64,000 nucleotides of DNA. Source: Imbricaverruca yamaguchii. Its lineage: Eukaryota > Arthropoda > Thecostraca > Neoverrucidae. The DNA is taken from positions 2,522,501 through 2,586,500 of the forward strand of contig JAOTOL010001644.1 of assembly GCA_034440575.1 (NCBI GenBank). The letters are read 5' to 3'. Below the pieces are notes generated by a model. The model ran no database searches and was not told where the DNA came from. It saw only the letters and a list, made by a program, of their open reading frames with translations. Both the position numbers and the translations under genes were made by a program. Shown here piece after piece: positions 1 through 11,229 of this stretch (positions are counted from its first letter, which is position 1; the number at the start of each line of letters is the position of its first letter).

Positions 1-2
1 AG

Positions 3-77
3 TACTCCACCACGAACGTGGCCTGGATGAAGGCCAACTACGACACGATAGTGCGCTGGCTCGACCAGCGGCGCTGA
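3..77 (+). CDS. M1-family aminopeptidase, C-terminal end (partial)
   Basis: The window opens inside an open frame that ends in TGA at 75-77. The last 24 codons encode a peptide containing NVAWMKANYDTIVRWL. This pattern (N-x-x-W-x-x-x-N-Y-D-x-I-x-x-W-L) is typical of the very C-terminus of aminopeptidase N/ERAP-like zinc metallopeptidases, which trim N-terminal residues from peptides, usually as type II membrane proteins. The catalytic HExxH domain would lie upstream, outside the window, so the call rests on a short tail. GC-rich codon use matches NUDT9 and KCTD9. A tandem array starts within 40 bp of the stop codon. Confidence 0.55.
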   Translation, partial: YSTTNVAWMKANYDTIVRWLDQRR

Positions 78-110
78 CCGACTGCTGCGGCGACGCCGGT
101 GCCATCCAGT

Positions 111-460
111 CCACGGCGGCAGCGGTGAAGGTGGGACAGCAGCGGTCACTGCGGCACTGGCAGCCCACATCCACCGACCCTGCTCCACAGACTACAGACC
201 ATAGGCCACTGTGGCACTGACAGTCCACACCCACCGACTCTCTTCCACAGACCACAGCGGCACTGACAGCCTCCCCCTCCCGGCGGCAGCGGTGAAGGTG
301 AGACAGCGGCGATCACTGCGGCACTGGCATCCCACACTAACCGACCCTCCTCCACAGACAACAGACCACTGCAGTACTCAGTACAGTACTAAGTCACACC
401 CGCCCCACCGACCCTCCTCCGCAGACCACACCCACCGACCCTCCTCCACAGACCACAGCA
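111..460. repeat. GC-rich tandem repeat directly after the aminopeptidase stop
   Basis: A block beginning CGGCGGCAGCGGTGAAGGTG occurs at 114 and again at 281 (period about 167 bp). Each block contains subunits sharing CGGCACTG, CCCACA and CCGACCCTCCTCCACAGAC, repeated down to about 460. The short open frames across it on both strands are by-products of the repeat. Confidence 0.75.
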
Positions 461-1400
461 CTTCACAGTCTGGGTTATTATGGACTGAAAGCTACCATGC
501 GACACCTTTTTCCATTTTCGTTTCAGATTTTTTTATTTCCGGCGTCATTTGATGTGCTTTTTTATGCTTAGTTCAAATATGTCATATTTAAGAGCAAAAT
601 ATTATTTTCTTAACCTGCCCACCCGCCTCAATGTCATCAAGGTTCGTGAAATTTTCCAGTTTTCGCACTACCGTTCCTTCCTATGCACTAGCTGATATGT
701 TGACACATTGGTGTCGCAGGTACCTTCCGATTTTGGTACCAATCATCCGCCATTTTGTCGCACCACTCGTCAACTAGCTGTATGCGGCTACTTGACCGAT
801 CGTTCATAATCTGACTCGTAGGTGACATCACTGTCCCGCCGCATTGAACAGACCTTTCGGCGATGACCGACCAAATTTACGGAGGCACGGGGGTCAGACA
901 CTGATGCAGGTGGATATTTTGAGGTGGAGGTAGAGTTGATTCCCTGTCGGGGTGATGACTTGTCGGAGGCGGAGAACTGCAACATAAAGTAACGGCTGCT
1001 ACCATTTTCACCCTCAGTCATTCCCCACGTAGGTACTCGATCGGGTGGGTAATCAAAATTCGTACCTCGAGTTGACAACTTATTGCATTCCAACCATTAA
1101 CATCTGTCATTCCACTCGCATCAATTTTGATCTCTCTCTCTCTCTCTCCCTCTCTCCATCTTCTCATATCGACGTATCGTATTATGGGCGCTACGAATAT
1201 TACACATTATCGTATATGGATTACGCATGGATTACACGTTACGGAGGTTATCGAGATGATACATCATTACTACATATTCAAAATGACGCGACACATTTTC
1301 AACTGCATCAGTTTGTCCTGATGCCCCGCTATCCGCTATTGTCGCCTGTCCGGTGTTACGCTTCTTTGCTGCCAGCTTGCTGATGGCTTGGCTCTCCTGT
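461..1400. other. Non-coding stretch with a CT microsatellite
   Basis: Mixed-composition DNA with no protein I recognise. A (CT)n tract lies at about 1130-1160. The small open frames on both strands show no conserved motif. Confidence 0.5.
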
Positions 1401-1990
1401 CGCCGAGCGCCACAAACCCGCCTTCCGACTCTGGTGTGAGCTTCACTGCCCTCGCTGCTGGGTGTCTGAGGCAGACCACAATACTGCGTTCGGGCGCGCC
1501 TGGCTAACGCGCACGCGCTGTTCCAGGTGCGGACCCAGCACTGCGAACACATCTCCGCCCACGTCTGCCGCACCCGGCCCGTCAGCGCCTGCCAATAGGG
1601 CCATGCCTTGCCGATGCCAGACACACCCGCTGGCAACGGCCGTGTGCCGGCCCCGCAGAGCGGCCGGCCCACCACGGAGCGCAGGGCCGGGCCAGGCGGA
1701 GCGGGCCCAGCCGCCAGGCGTACCCGCGCGTAACGCTACCCGTCGTCCCGGCGGCGCTGCAGCCTGCTGGGAGCGGCCGTCGCTCCGTGTGCTGCGCCAG
1801 CGCGTGGAGAGCGCCGAGCGGTTCCCGCAGCGCGCCGCCGGGCGGTGCGACGACTCGCGACAACACTGAAGAGGCGTCGGAGAGGCCGCAACGTGTGTCG
1901 CCGTCCGCGACGACAGCGCGGGGCGTGTGCGTCGCCTCAATCCCGCTCGCTGTCCACACGACAGCCGAGCTGACGGCTCACATAAGCAGC
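1400..1990. other. GC/CpG-rich island, no identifiable gene
   Basis: This segment is sharply richer in G+C and CpG than its flanks, so long open frames appear on both strands at once. None carries a domain I recognise. It could be a CpG-rich promoter or 5' exon, or a decayed element. A possible acceptor (pyrimidine-rich run ending TTTTACAG) lies at about 2094, but I could not identify what would follow. Confidence 0.4.
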
Positions 1991-3950
1991 AGCGATCGGG
2001 ATCGGCCCAATGTGCAATTTCACACGTGGCTGGGAAAACACCCGTTCATAACTTTGTATATAACCCACATCTGACGTGTTTTAATGTTTTACAGGCGTGC
2101 CCGTGCCATCTGTCGCATTTTCTGACAATGCTGCGGTGCGCATCGCAAACGAGTCTTTAGACGAGTTTTGAGCGTTCGACCGTAAATTGTTATGCGAGCG
2201 TGTGTATTCGTAACACAGTGCTGTTGTCTGTTAGAACATATCATTGTGCATCGGGCGCGGTGGAACAATACAACTGATGTACAGAGCTGTAAGCTGCACT
2301 AGTGCGAGGATGTCACACCATTTCTGCACGACTTCGTCGCATACGTGACGGTGCTTTTCGACATCCAGAACAACGCCCGTGAATCAGTAACATCAGAAAC
2401 ACCACAGCAGTGAAACGCGTACGGTTACAACAGCAGCCGGATGACAACCGGACACTTATCGAGCCGCCACACATGGCTCTACGGAAACACGACGAAAAGA
2501 CAGACGAAAGGTTACACGTGCGATACCACTAAAATGGCGCACAGTTGACATGCTGAAAGGCGAAGTAACCTTTATTCACGTTGTCCATTGTGAAATGGAC
2601 ATAAGTTTGACAAAAAAAGATATCACATTAATACAAGCTGAATACCTAAGCATAGCAATCAACGCCGGCATCAAGATGGTTCCCAGGTCGGTTGGTGGAC
2701 TATTTGGGCTTAGGGGCGCATCGATTGTGTTGGTCATATAGCGCCCATAAGGTGGTTCCCAGGCTAATAGCATACCATCTATCAGTGAAGGCACAAGTAT
2801 CAACAAGAATGAAGGCTGGTTTTTAACCTGTTGTTTCGAGTTTAGCCCCACTGATACTGCGAAGGTTTCGCATTATCAGTTTCCAACAAGGTGCACAAAC
2901 TCATCAAGCTTGGCGCCAAACATGAACGTCATTTCCACCTCGAAATACAATAAAAAATCACGTTCTACTTACGAACTAAACATAATGGCGCTTCTATACA
3001 TGAAACAAAACATCAACGTCGGTGGCCATGGTAAACATCTGTGTACCTGAGGCTACAGCACGATCGGGAAATGCCAGCACAATGACACAATGTTAACCCG
3101 AGGGTTCACAGCGTAGCCCATATTCCAAGCAGCTGACGCGACCTCCACCTGGTCAGACCATCAGTCAGTTCACTCTTAGCCTAAATGCGATCGCATATAC
3201 ATGTCGGCTAGAGACCCGTGCTGCCAAGCAGAGTAAACCAAACAACAGTGCTCTAATGATCGAGCAATAAATGGCATGTAATCATCAATTAACTTTAAAA
3301 GCATCCTACAGCACGTGGCACACGGTAGGTAGTGTTCCCACACCAGCTTTGGTGACACGAAGATGTAAACTTGTGCCGGAATAGTCCTACCTGGCATTCA
3401 AGTAAACTTGCATGCAGCAAAATAGCACTTCTAGGGTAAAAGTTAGTCTCCGAAAAACACAGCACGTAATTCAACTTTGCAGTGAACAATGAAGGTGGAC
3501 GAAGAATTGATGGGGAGGGGTCAGGGTGCTTTCTTTGCTGGCGACATTTCTAGTTTTAACATTTTGAAGGGATATTCTGCATTTGGTTTTACAACATCAT
3601 GTCTTAGTCATTCTTTATGTAACATGGAATGAAGTATATGGAATTTATGGAATTATTAAACGACAACTCAACCTATAAGTACCCAACTCCAACAACAAAA
3701 AATCACATAGCAGTATGTGAAGTAAATAGTGTTGCTGATGTTGTAATAGCCAATGCTGCATACATTTTGGAGCGTTTGATCACCCTATCTAGTTCGAATC
3801 ATAAACAATGGGCCAGATATAGAGGCCAAAACTGCCATCATTTCGACAAGAGAGGTCAACTGGTGCCCTGACCCGCCCCCTTAATTCGCCACTTCTGGTG
3901 AGAGGAGAGAACTGGACGGATACAAAGACGAGAAACGTTCCGACCGAGAG
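1991..3950. other. Intergenic DNA without recognisable genes
   Basis: Apart from the small retroposon at 2673-2763, I see no protein homology, RNA gene or long repeat here. Open frames are all below about 90 codons. Confidence 0.5.
2673..2763 (-). mobile_element. Tail-only mini-retroposon with target duplication
   Basis: A 61-bp insert (2688-2748) lies between near-identical 15-mers, AAGATGGTTCCCAGG (2673-2687) and AAGGTGGTTCCCAGG (2749-2763). Read on the minus strand it is GGGCGCTA...GCGCCCC (a hairpin) followed by TAAGCCCAAATA and an ACCAACC-type tail. It belongs to the family also seen at 5714, 16030, 21376, 36841, 42768, 45049, 48245 and 51426. Confidence 0.75.
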
Positions 3951-4430
3951 CGGACCACCAGCTGTGTCACCAGTGAGCTGTGGGCCACCAGCCGCGTCAC
4001 CAGTGAGCTGTGGACCACCAGCCACGTCACCAGTGAGCTGTGGACCACCAGCCGCGTCACCAGTGAGCTGTGGACCACCAGCCACGTCACCAGTGAGCTG
4101 TGGACCACCAGTCACATCACCAGTGAGCTGTGGACCACCAGCCGCGTCACCAGTGAGCTGTGGACCACCAGCCACGTAACCAGTGAGCTGTGGACTACCA
4201 GCCGCGTCACCAGTGAGCTGTGGAGCACCAGCCACGTCACCAGTGAGCTGTGGACCACCAGCCGCGTCACCAGTGAGCTGTGGACCACCAGCCACGTCAC
4301 CAGTGAGCTGTGGACCACCAGCCGCGTCACCAGTGAGCTGTGGACCACCAGCCGCGTCACCAGTGAGCTGTGGACCACCAGCCGCGTCACCAGTGAGCTG
4401 TGGACCACCAGCCGCGTCACCAGTGAGCCT
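3951..4430. repeat. 30-bp minisatellite (about 16 copies) containing the NUDT9 stop codon
   Basis: The unit, with the core CACCAGTGAGCTGTGGACCA, repeats every 30 bp from about 3951 to 4430. Single-base variants (GCG/ACG) partly alternate to give a 60-bp higher order. On the minus strand every copy carries GCTCACTGGTGA, the final codons Ala-His-Trp-stop of NUDT9. The coding copy is the rightmost one (4417-4428). The array therefore extends from the end of the coding region into the 3' flank. Confidence 0.95.
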
Positions 4431-5334
4431 CCAGCATCTCGGCCACCGCGCGGACCATGTCCGAGTGGCTGGCGTAGAGCTCGATGTCGGCCGACACGTC
4501 CGTCCAGCGCACGGCGCCCGCGTCGTCGCCGGCCGCCAGCGGGAACGCGCCCACCGCCGTGCCCGTCTCGTCGTGGAAGCTGAACGCCACCGTCTCCATC
4601 CAGGCGTTGTCCGTGTTGCGCGGGTCGTCCACGTAGCCGGCGTACACCTGCCGGCCGCCGGCGAACAGAGCCGACACGAGGTCGGCCAGCTGGCGGCGCC
4701 GCTGCGGCGTCGCCTCCAGCGCGTTGAGCGCCTCCTCCTGGAACTCGCGCGCCACGGCGGCCGACACGCGCTCGCCGGCGTCCACCATGCCGCCGGGCAG
4801 CGCCCACAGGCCACTGTCGCGCCGCTGGATGGTCACCAGCTGCAGTTGGGCGCGGCCCGAGCGCGGGTGGCGCCAGACGGCGCCGTCGGCGGCGCGCCGC
4901 CACCGGGTCACCAGCGGGTCGGCCGCCTGGTTGGGCCCCCAGCGGCCGAGCAGGCCGCGGCCGCGCACGCCCGTGCGGCCGGCCGGGTTGAGCGGCGCGC
5001 CGTCGGCCGCCAGCGCGTACTCGGCGCCGTGGCTGCGCCGGTCCACGCCGTCGGCGAGCGCGTTCCAGCGTGGCGAAAAGGTGGGCTGGCCGAGCTCGGG
5101 GTCGGCCCACGGCTTGCCGGCCAGCGCAGGACTGGTGTAGCTGACTGGTGCGTAGTCTGGCCACGACACCGACCACGGCACCTTGTCGTCGGGCACGGCA
5201 GCGCGGCCCACCGACGAGTTGGGGTAGCAGCCACCGCGACACTTGACGTGCAGACCCATCGCCGCTGCACCACAGCCGCGCAACAACAGGCTCATGTGGC
5301 TCAGCACCCTGACAAATGAACATCTGTGCTTCAT
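4417..5334 (-). CDS. NUDT9: ADP-ribose pyrophosphatase, NUDT9-like, single exon
   Basis: NUDT9 hydrolyses ADP-ribose to AMP and ribose 5-phosphate; in other animals it is often mitochondrial. The 305-residue frame matches the family along its length. It has an N-terminal HVKCRGGCYPNSSV segment, then NPAGRTGVRGRGLLGRWGPN near residue 115. The Nudix box GGMVDAGE...REFQEEA sits near residue 180, and YVDDPRNTDNAWMET near 230. The end is YASHSDMVRAVAEMLEAHW. The Nudix box has the usual NUDT9 form except Gln where the human protein has Gly in REFGEEA. Start: Met at 5334 is the longest; Met at 5259 (MGLHVKCRG) is the alternative, and the intervening residues could be a targeting sequence or 5' UTR. 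It is somewhat shorter than human NUDT9 (about 350 aa) and ends where human continues for about ten residues. No intron is visible. The stop codon lies in a minisatellite. Confidence 0.93.
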   Translation of the reverse strand: MKHRCSFVRVLSHMSLLLRGCGAAAMGLHVKCRGGCYPNSSVGRAAVPDDKVPWSVSWPDYAPVSYTSPALAGKPWADPELGQPTFSPRWNALADGVDRRSHGAEYALAADGAPLNPAGRTGVRGRGLLGRWGPNQAADPLVTRWRRAADGAVWRHPRSGRAQLQLVTIQRRDSGLWALPGGMVDAGERVSAAVAREFQEEALNALEATPQRRRQLADLVSALFAGGRQVYAGYVDDPRNTDNAWMETVAFSFHDETGTAVGAFPLAAGDDAGAVRWTDVSADIELYASHSDMVRAVAEMLEAHW

Positions 5335-6575
5335 ATCTGACCTATAATTTTAGTGACACTGTCAGAAAACACATCTGTCACTCAAACCTCCCTTGTAAGT
5401 CTTATTTGTCACAAAATCCTGGGTTTGTAACTTCATGCAATGCTTCCATAGCTTTCAATGTGCATGCTCTGGAGGGAAGTAGCTGGATAGTGACAAACAT
5501 ACACATTGACTTTCCTCTTCTTCTATTTTTTGGGGAGGGGGCAGGTATGGATCAGTCCTCCCAAATTGATTTAATCCCCACAATGATGCTGTGGTGACTG
5601 CCAAATTATGCCCACTCCAGGTCAGGCATTGCAATTTAGAGCATATGCACCACCCCTCTGCTCAATATACTTTTCCACAGCAGTGCACACAAGATGTTTC
5701 AATGCCAAATTCATGGAGCTACATGACCAATGCAGTTGATGCAACCCCTAAACCCAAATAACCAACCAATGACAAAATTCAGCCCAAATTTCCTTCAGAG
5801 AGTGACAGACAAATACTACCACAAGTCCACAATATACCAAAATATTTCACCTTCTAAGTCCTATAATTGGATGGCATAGAGTGTATCACATACTTGGTCA
5901 ATTCAAAGGTGGGACATGCATCTAAAAGATAACCAGTCACCAGGAATGCATAAATATACATCATTGTGCCTTGTAATCATAGTGGGAAATGCCTCTAAAA
6001 GATGGCAGGAATCCAGTAATCTGTAAATGTATACCATGGTGCCTTGCAATCATAGTTCAACTACTTCTTCGTCCTTGGATTAATTTTTTTCCTGAAGAGA
6101 GAAGTTTGGAAAACAACATGGAAATTAACTAACTAGACTTTCACTCACAACTATTCCACCTACAAACATTCAGCATTACCCTATGTATCATAGAGGGATT
6201 CACTTCATGAATTTCACCACACTTTAAAAAAATAGCTCAATCAAACTCTCCACACTTCAGAGTACTGATCCATTCAAATTTTTCCTTTTTCTCACAGTGT
6301 AGGTGGTAAATGGGTCTTGTTCAAATTTGTGCCTTTAAATTAATTTTAATTAAACTAAGGACTAGATATGTCCAATTGAGTCAATGACACCATGTCCCTA
6401 CATATAATAAAACAATTATTTGAAGGGATTTGCTGTGAGTAAATGTGCCTGATGATCAACCACCCAAAACTTAGGCATGTATATGATTGTTTTGTCTTGT
6501 ATTACCTACATCATGAATGATGGCAAGAGAGATCCTTTATCTGTTTTACAAAAGTTGCATCACTGTTTGTGGTGA
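5335..6575. other. AT-rich intergenic DNA with a small retroposon and a local duplication
   Basis: A tail-only mini-retroposon occupies 5714-5768 (plus orientation, ending AAATAACCAACC), between ATGCCAAATTCA and ATGACAAAATTCA. A ~75-bp direct duplication follows at about 5907-5979 and 5980-6053; both copies contain ATGC-TCTAAAAGAT and end in CAATCATAG. No coding region is visible. Confidence 0.6.
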
Positions 6576-7570
6576 TCAAAATTGATTGAACTTACAACAA
6601 CAGTCAGTTTTATAGTGGCAATTTGCTCTCCTGTCTAATTGCTTTTGAGCTTTCAAGTCAATCCTCCCTTCAACTAAACATTCAAGACAGGAACTAAAAA
6701 AGTGAATAGAAGAGCTTTTAATAATAATAAGAATTGCTTTCAATCAATTTTCTAAGTTTTTTTCATTGGAAAAAATTGTTCTTCGTGGTGAGAATAGAAC
6801 AATTTTAGACAGATTGCTTTAGTACAACTTTTCCTTGAACCATTTTATATTCCAAAACCTATATCCCAATGGTTGGCAGGTAACATATCAGTTGGGTTTG
6901 CAAACATCCTACTTGTGTTGTATGTAGGGAATATTTCTTACTTGTGTGGTGTGAGCATGTTGGAAGTGTTAGGTATAGATTTATAAACTTGGTTGACATC
7001 GATTGAGTATAGTTTTGTTGTTATTTTATCTGCTATTGCTCAGGAAGTTTGCTTATAACTGCATGCTTCACTAATATAACCATAGTGCCAATTTGTCATC
7101 TGGAGGTCATTGAGCAGCTGCCATATGCAGTAGAGTTGTGTGCAGTTTCCACATAAATCAGAAAGCATATTGCAATTTGCTGTTTGTAAGTTTAATTTTA
7201 CTTCTTTCAGCAGCATTGACAGTAAAACCTATTGTGTAATCAAAACTGATGAGTTATATTTAGTGCTCATTTTTTATTTGTAGATCATTATGTCAGGCCT
7301 TCTCCCTCTATCTTGTTCCTGAGACCAAATGACCTGGGAGCAAATTTCTGCTGCAAAACCAACTAATGCTACATCATTTTCCATTGACTTTCAACATTAC
7401 TTTTTATGATGCACTACCAATTCCAAGCCACTTTTTGGATGTTATTTGTCTCCAAACTGAAAAGCATACATTCAGAGGAAATATGCACATCATGCTCAGC
7501 TCATTCATAAGCAATGCATTAGAAAAATGGCATTCCAAGCAACCAGATTCATACCTGAAATTGTAAATCT
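6576..7570 (+). repeat. Dispersed repeat family R1, copy 1
   Basis: A ~1-kb AT-rich segment recurs in inverted orientation at 33840-34615, and its right end recurs at 42836-42985. Shared blocks include GGCAATTTGCTCTCCTGTCT, TTCAACTAAACATTC, GGTGAGAATA and CTATCTTGTTCCTGAGACC. The third copy shares TTGATCC-poor stretches such as CCAACTGAAAAG. No coding capacity is seen. It may be a non-autonomous transposon; I cannot see clear terminal repeats. Confidence 0.6.
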
Positions 7571-8200
7571 ACCAATTTTAAAATTTACCCAGCTATTCTA
7601 AGGCTAAGCAGGGGAAAATATTTGCACCCCAGTTGATGTGTGGCTGAGTCGGCTGGTACGTAACAGGTTAAAGAATACCAAATCATCAAAATTGCTCTAT
7701 GCACACATAGCAGGATGGTAGCAGCATCCTTCAAATGTGTACATGACATTTGTTATGCTCAGAGGCAAGGTGGTACTTTAATATACTTTCATTGTATACA
7801 CTGAGTTCCTTAATATACATATTCTGTTGCGGCACATACCTCAGATGTCAATACACAGCTGAGGCTCGTTCGACACTCGCTGCTTCGTATATTATCAACG
7901 GACTTAACATTTAGGGAAAATTTTCGCAGGAGAAAATGTTCCGTCCGGCGTTCGCAGCTCAGATACCCTAAATTTTGAACACAAATGATGCGCTTGTGAG
8001 TCAAAGGCGGTGACCCTGCAGCGTACCTACGCGTCGCAGGCTGCTTGCATGTTGTCTCTAGTTATCTTGGCTTGCATCGCCAATATTCCTTCCATGCGTT
8101 CGGGAGCGGTTGACAGGGTTTGGGCGGGTCCGATAAAAGCTTTATCTTTCTGGAATGAACACGTCATTGCATGTGGTTAGGTATATTGTCGAGCCCGACC
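7571..8200. other. Intergenic DNA without recognisable features
   Basis: No homologous protein, RNA gene or repeat is recognised. The ~64-codon open frame on the minus strand at 7810-8004 has no known motif. Confidence 0.4.
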
Positions 8201-8909
8201 AGGGGCGTCGATTTGTATCCTTTTGTGTGGGCCATGGCCCCACCAATGTTGATCTTGCCCCTAAATGTTGATTTTGGCCCCCCAATAAGCCATGCTGTTT
8301 TTATGGTCATAAGAAAGCTAAAGGAAAAAAGAAAAGACGAAAGCATCATGCTGTATAGAAAACTTAGTTGATATTAACCAGAGTATTTTGTACTCTAAAG
8401 AAACAGATTAGGTTTAGATAGTGGACTGCCTCTCCACCTTTTGCCGCAAAATTGAACATTGTGCAAAAAAAAACAACAGCAAAATAACTGGATCTCCCTC
8501 CACTGTGGAAGTACAACTTACATCATAACATGCTGAGATTAGCAGATGCTGATGGATTCAGGGGCGTCAATTTGTATCCTTTTGTGGGGCCATGGCCCCA
8601 GCAATGTTGATCTTGGCCCCCTCAATTTTGATTTGGGCCCCCCAATAACTACTGCTATATTTATGATGATAAGAAAGCTAAATGAAAAAAATTAATAGCA
8701 TCATGCTACTTAGAATACTTAGTTGATGCCAACCAACACACTGTAATGAAATGGAGTGGATTTGGGTTGTATAGTGGATTGACTATCCGCTTCTTGCTGC
8801 AAAATTTAACATTGTGTGAAAAAAAAACAATGAAGTTGGATTTCCTTCCACTTCACAAGCATAGCTTACATTATAAAATGTTGAGATTAGGTGATGCTGA
8901 TGCATTTTA
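8201..8909. repeat. Tandem pair of ~355-bp repeat units
   Basis: Two diverged copies lie head to tail (8201-8559 and 8560-8909). Each starts with AGGGGCGTC-ATTTGTATCC, continues with GGGCCATGGCCCC and GTTGATCTTG, and shares AAGAAAGCTAAA, GCATCATGCT and a late GAGATTAG-GATGCTGATG block. They differ at roughly one base in five. No coding potential. Confidence 0.85.
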
Positions 8910-9372
8910 AACCAGATGGTATAAAAAAAAAGTTAGGAAAGCCACTAGACAACAATTGCATTGCCATAATGATGCTTGCACGCATGACCAATAGCGAAAG
9001 CACATGCATATGGGACCTGAACTGGATTCATTCTATTCTTAATTTCTGGTCAGTGTCAAACATGCACATAATCCGGTCATCAACAGCAATCAGTCATTGA
9101 GGTAGAGGATATACAGACTATATTTATCTTCAGAGCCAACCCATCACACCATAAGCTTGATATTTACCGTAGGTACCTACCCACCTGTATGCCCAATTGC
9201 AATGTGCATATATTCAATAATAATTTGGGCATCACAGCCAATAATACCAAATGTATCTGATGATACCATGAAAGGAAAGGGGAGCAAAAAGCTGCATGCA
9301 CACTATTATAATTTATATTCTTGAAGAAACCAACCAGGCAGGTACTAAGCCATAGCTTACAAGAGTAGTTAT

Positions 9373-9802
9373 GGGTTTGTTCCTGACCCTGCTCCAAGCT
9401 GCTCCGAGCAACTTGGAGTAGCTGCCCCGTATTCCCGTGCGTTTTCGGAGCAGAACGGAGTAGCTCCAATCTACTCCAACTTACTCCAACTCAAGGCCCT
9501 TTACATATTGGCTCAAGGCTCCAACTTCCTCCGGCCGAGAGCAGGGGCAGCTTGGAGCAGCTTGGAGTAGCACAAATGTGGCGCTGACGATACATTTGCG
9601 AAGCGCTTTGGGGAATCTGCCTCAACAAATTTGGAACTTCTGCGTCATATATGTAACCATAATGCAAGTACAAACAGCTGATTTTTACTCCAAGTTATTC
9701 CAGACGTTCCAGCGCTCGTTTTTCCCGAGCCTGCTCCTAACTGCTCCAAGTTGCTCCAAGTTGCTCTACTCTTTTTTTTGGAGCAGGGTCAGGAACAGAC
9801 CC
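9373..9802. mobile_element. 430-bp MITE with terminal inverted repeats
   Basis: The left end GGGTTTGTTCCTGACCCTGC and the right end GCAGGGTCAGGAACAGACCC are inverted repeats of about 23 bp with one mismatch. TAT flanks both sides (9370-9372 and 9803-9805), a 3-bp target duplication. Many internal CTCCAA/TTGGAG words make nested palindromes. No transposase is present. The 3-bp duplication and G-rich ends fit a PIF/Harbinger-type non-autonomous element; the superfamily is an inference. Confidence 0.75.
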
Positions 9803-10900
9803 TATAAAAGGTCAGACCTCATCAGCAAATAAATGAGATGGCCGTTCTTCAGAAGATCCAAATTCGTAGCATCCAAGGATAATATGTTCAGCTACATAAA
9901 TCACAGAGTATAAAGTTCAATTTGCGATTGCGATCGACACATATGGCAGAACAAAATTGTCACCCAGAAAGCTAACCCTCCACTCTGACTTGTGCAACAA
10001 CTTCTGCAAAACAAGTTTCCCATCAGAAATTGCTTTCCAGCCCCCCACCTCCCCACACACACTTAACAGCTCATGGCAAATTGTTGTCAGCAAAATCAGG
10101 ACATGCCCTTTCCCTAAACTGAATGTCTAGATCCCCAGAGTAAAAAATGACTCCTAAATTGAGCCAAACTTGTGGGTGTTTTCCCCTAAAAAATTGTTCC
10201 TCGTTTTGTCTGTGAGTCAGAAGTTTTAATTTCAGAAATTAAACAAATATACCTCAGTGGGACTGTTTGAGGTACAAGGGGATATTTCTACAATATTTCA
10301 TTTCCTTTTCAATGGAATCGAAACCATACATGTGCATTATTGATTTAAAAAACAGTACACAAATTTGACAGAAAATATCATATTTGGCATTTTGGCCCAT
10401 ACAGGGGATTTCTTAGCAAGAGACCAATAATCGCAGATATATTCCCAAATATGGATAAATGCATCCTCACTTTTAGCAAATGGTAGCATATTTGGGTGAG
10501 ACCTTTTTTGAAATACTGACCATAGTTCCCCACTGACATGCAAAGATGAGCCTCATCTTAGACATAATCCCACTCCAAAATGTCCAAATTCAGCCATTCC
10601 CTGCATCAATTTGTCTGTTTTATATTGATATGCTTTTATTGAAACACATGTCAATGGATTCAATCATTACAGAAGAGGTAGGTATAATGTTGTCATGTGA
10701 CAGTGGAGTGCAGTCACCAATAATTGAGCAAGCCGCTTTTTAGTGTAAATCCTATACCCAGCTTATACCATGAGCACAAACACATTTACAGCCTGGCAAT
10801 TACAGGTATGTACAAACCTATCTCTTTTTTAGGAAAAAATCAGGCTAATACTCACATTCATCCGCCAGCTCAATTTATTATAATAACAATCGCAACAATC
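9803..10900. other. AT-rich intergenic DNA
   Basis: No gene or repeat is recognised. Open frames are short and overlap on both strands. Confidence 0.4.
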
Positions 10901-10904
10901 CGCG

Positions 10905-10970
10905 CCACGCCAAAGATGGCGGATCGAGGACGGGATCGAGGACGAAAGAAAATGGTGGCACAGTGTAAGC
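10905..10970 (+). promoter_or_regulatory. Possible promoter/first exon with a YY1-like AAGATGGCGG site
   Basis: CGCGCCACGCCAAAGATGGCGG at 10901-10922 lies in an otherwise AT-rich tract. AAGATGGCGG is the core of a YY1 element, which in animals often overlaps the start codon. The ATG at 10917-10919 opens a basic frame (MADRGRDRGRKKMVAQ) running to a GTAAGC donor-like site at about 10965. No downstream exon was recognised, so the gene is unknown and the call weak. Confidence 0.3.
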
Positions 10971-11229
10971 TTAAACTCTCATTAGCATTTTTTTCCTTTT
11001 CATTACCTCACATTAAGAACGCAGGTAGCAGCGGTACCCTTGCAATCGCCCATGACCTCCCCGCAACACCCAACCAACACCCCACGTACTTCAAATCGCA
11101 CGCTGCACGGCGCATGTGCGAATCTGGCAGTTCACCCGTGGGCGGAGGTGAAGTGACGGAAAAAGGGTGTAACAAAAGTACCTCACTTTTCATACTTTTT
11201 GAAGTATTGTCGGAATACTTGACATGAAA

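Noticed and set aside
1443..1959. Overlapping frames of 125-165 codons in a GC-rich island
   Set aside because: Open on both strands, biased composition, no recognisable domain; composition explains the lack of stops.
4112..5323. Very long overlapping frames on both strands across NUDT9 and its minisatellite (e.g. 403 codons minus, 378 codons plus)
   Set aside because: They are shadows of a GC-rich gene and of a 30-bp repeat that stays open because its length is divisible by three. Only the NUDT9 frame has conserved motifs.
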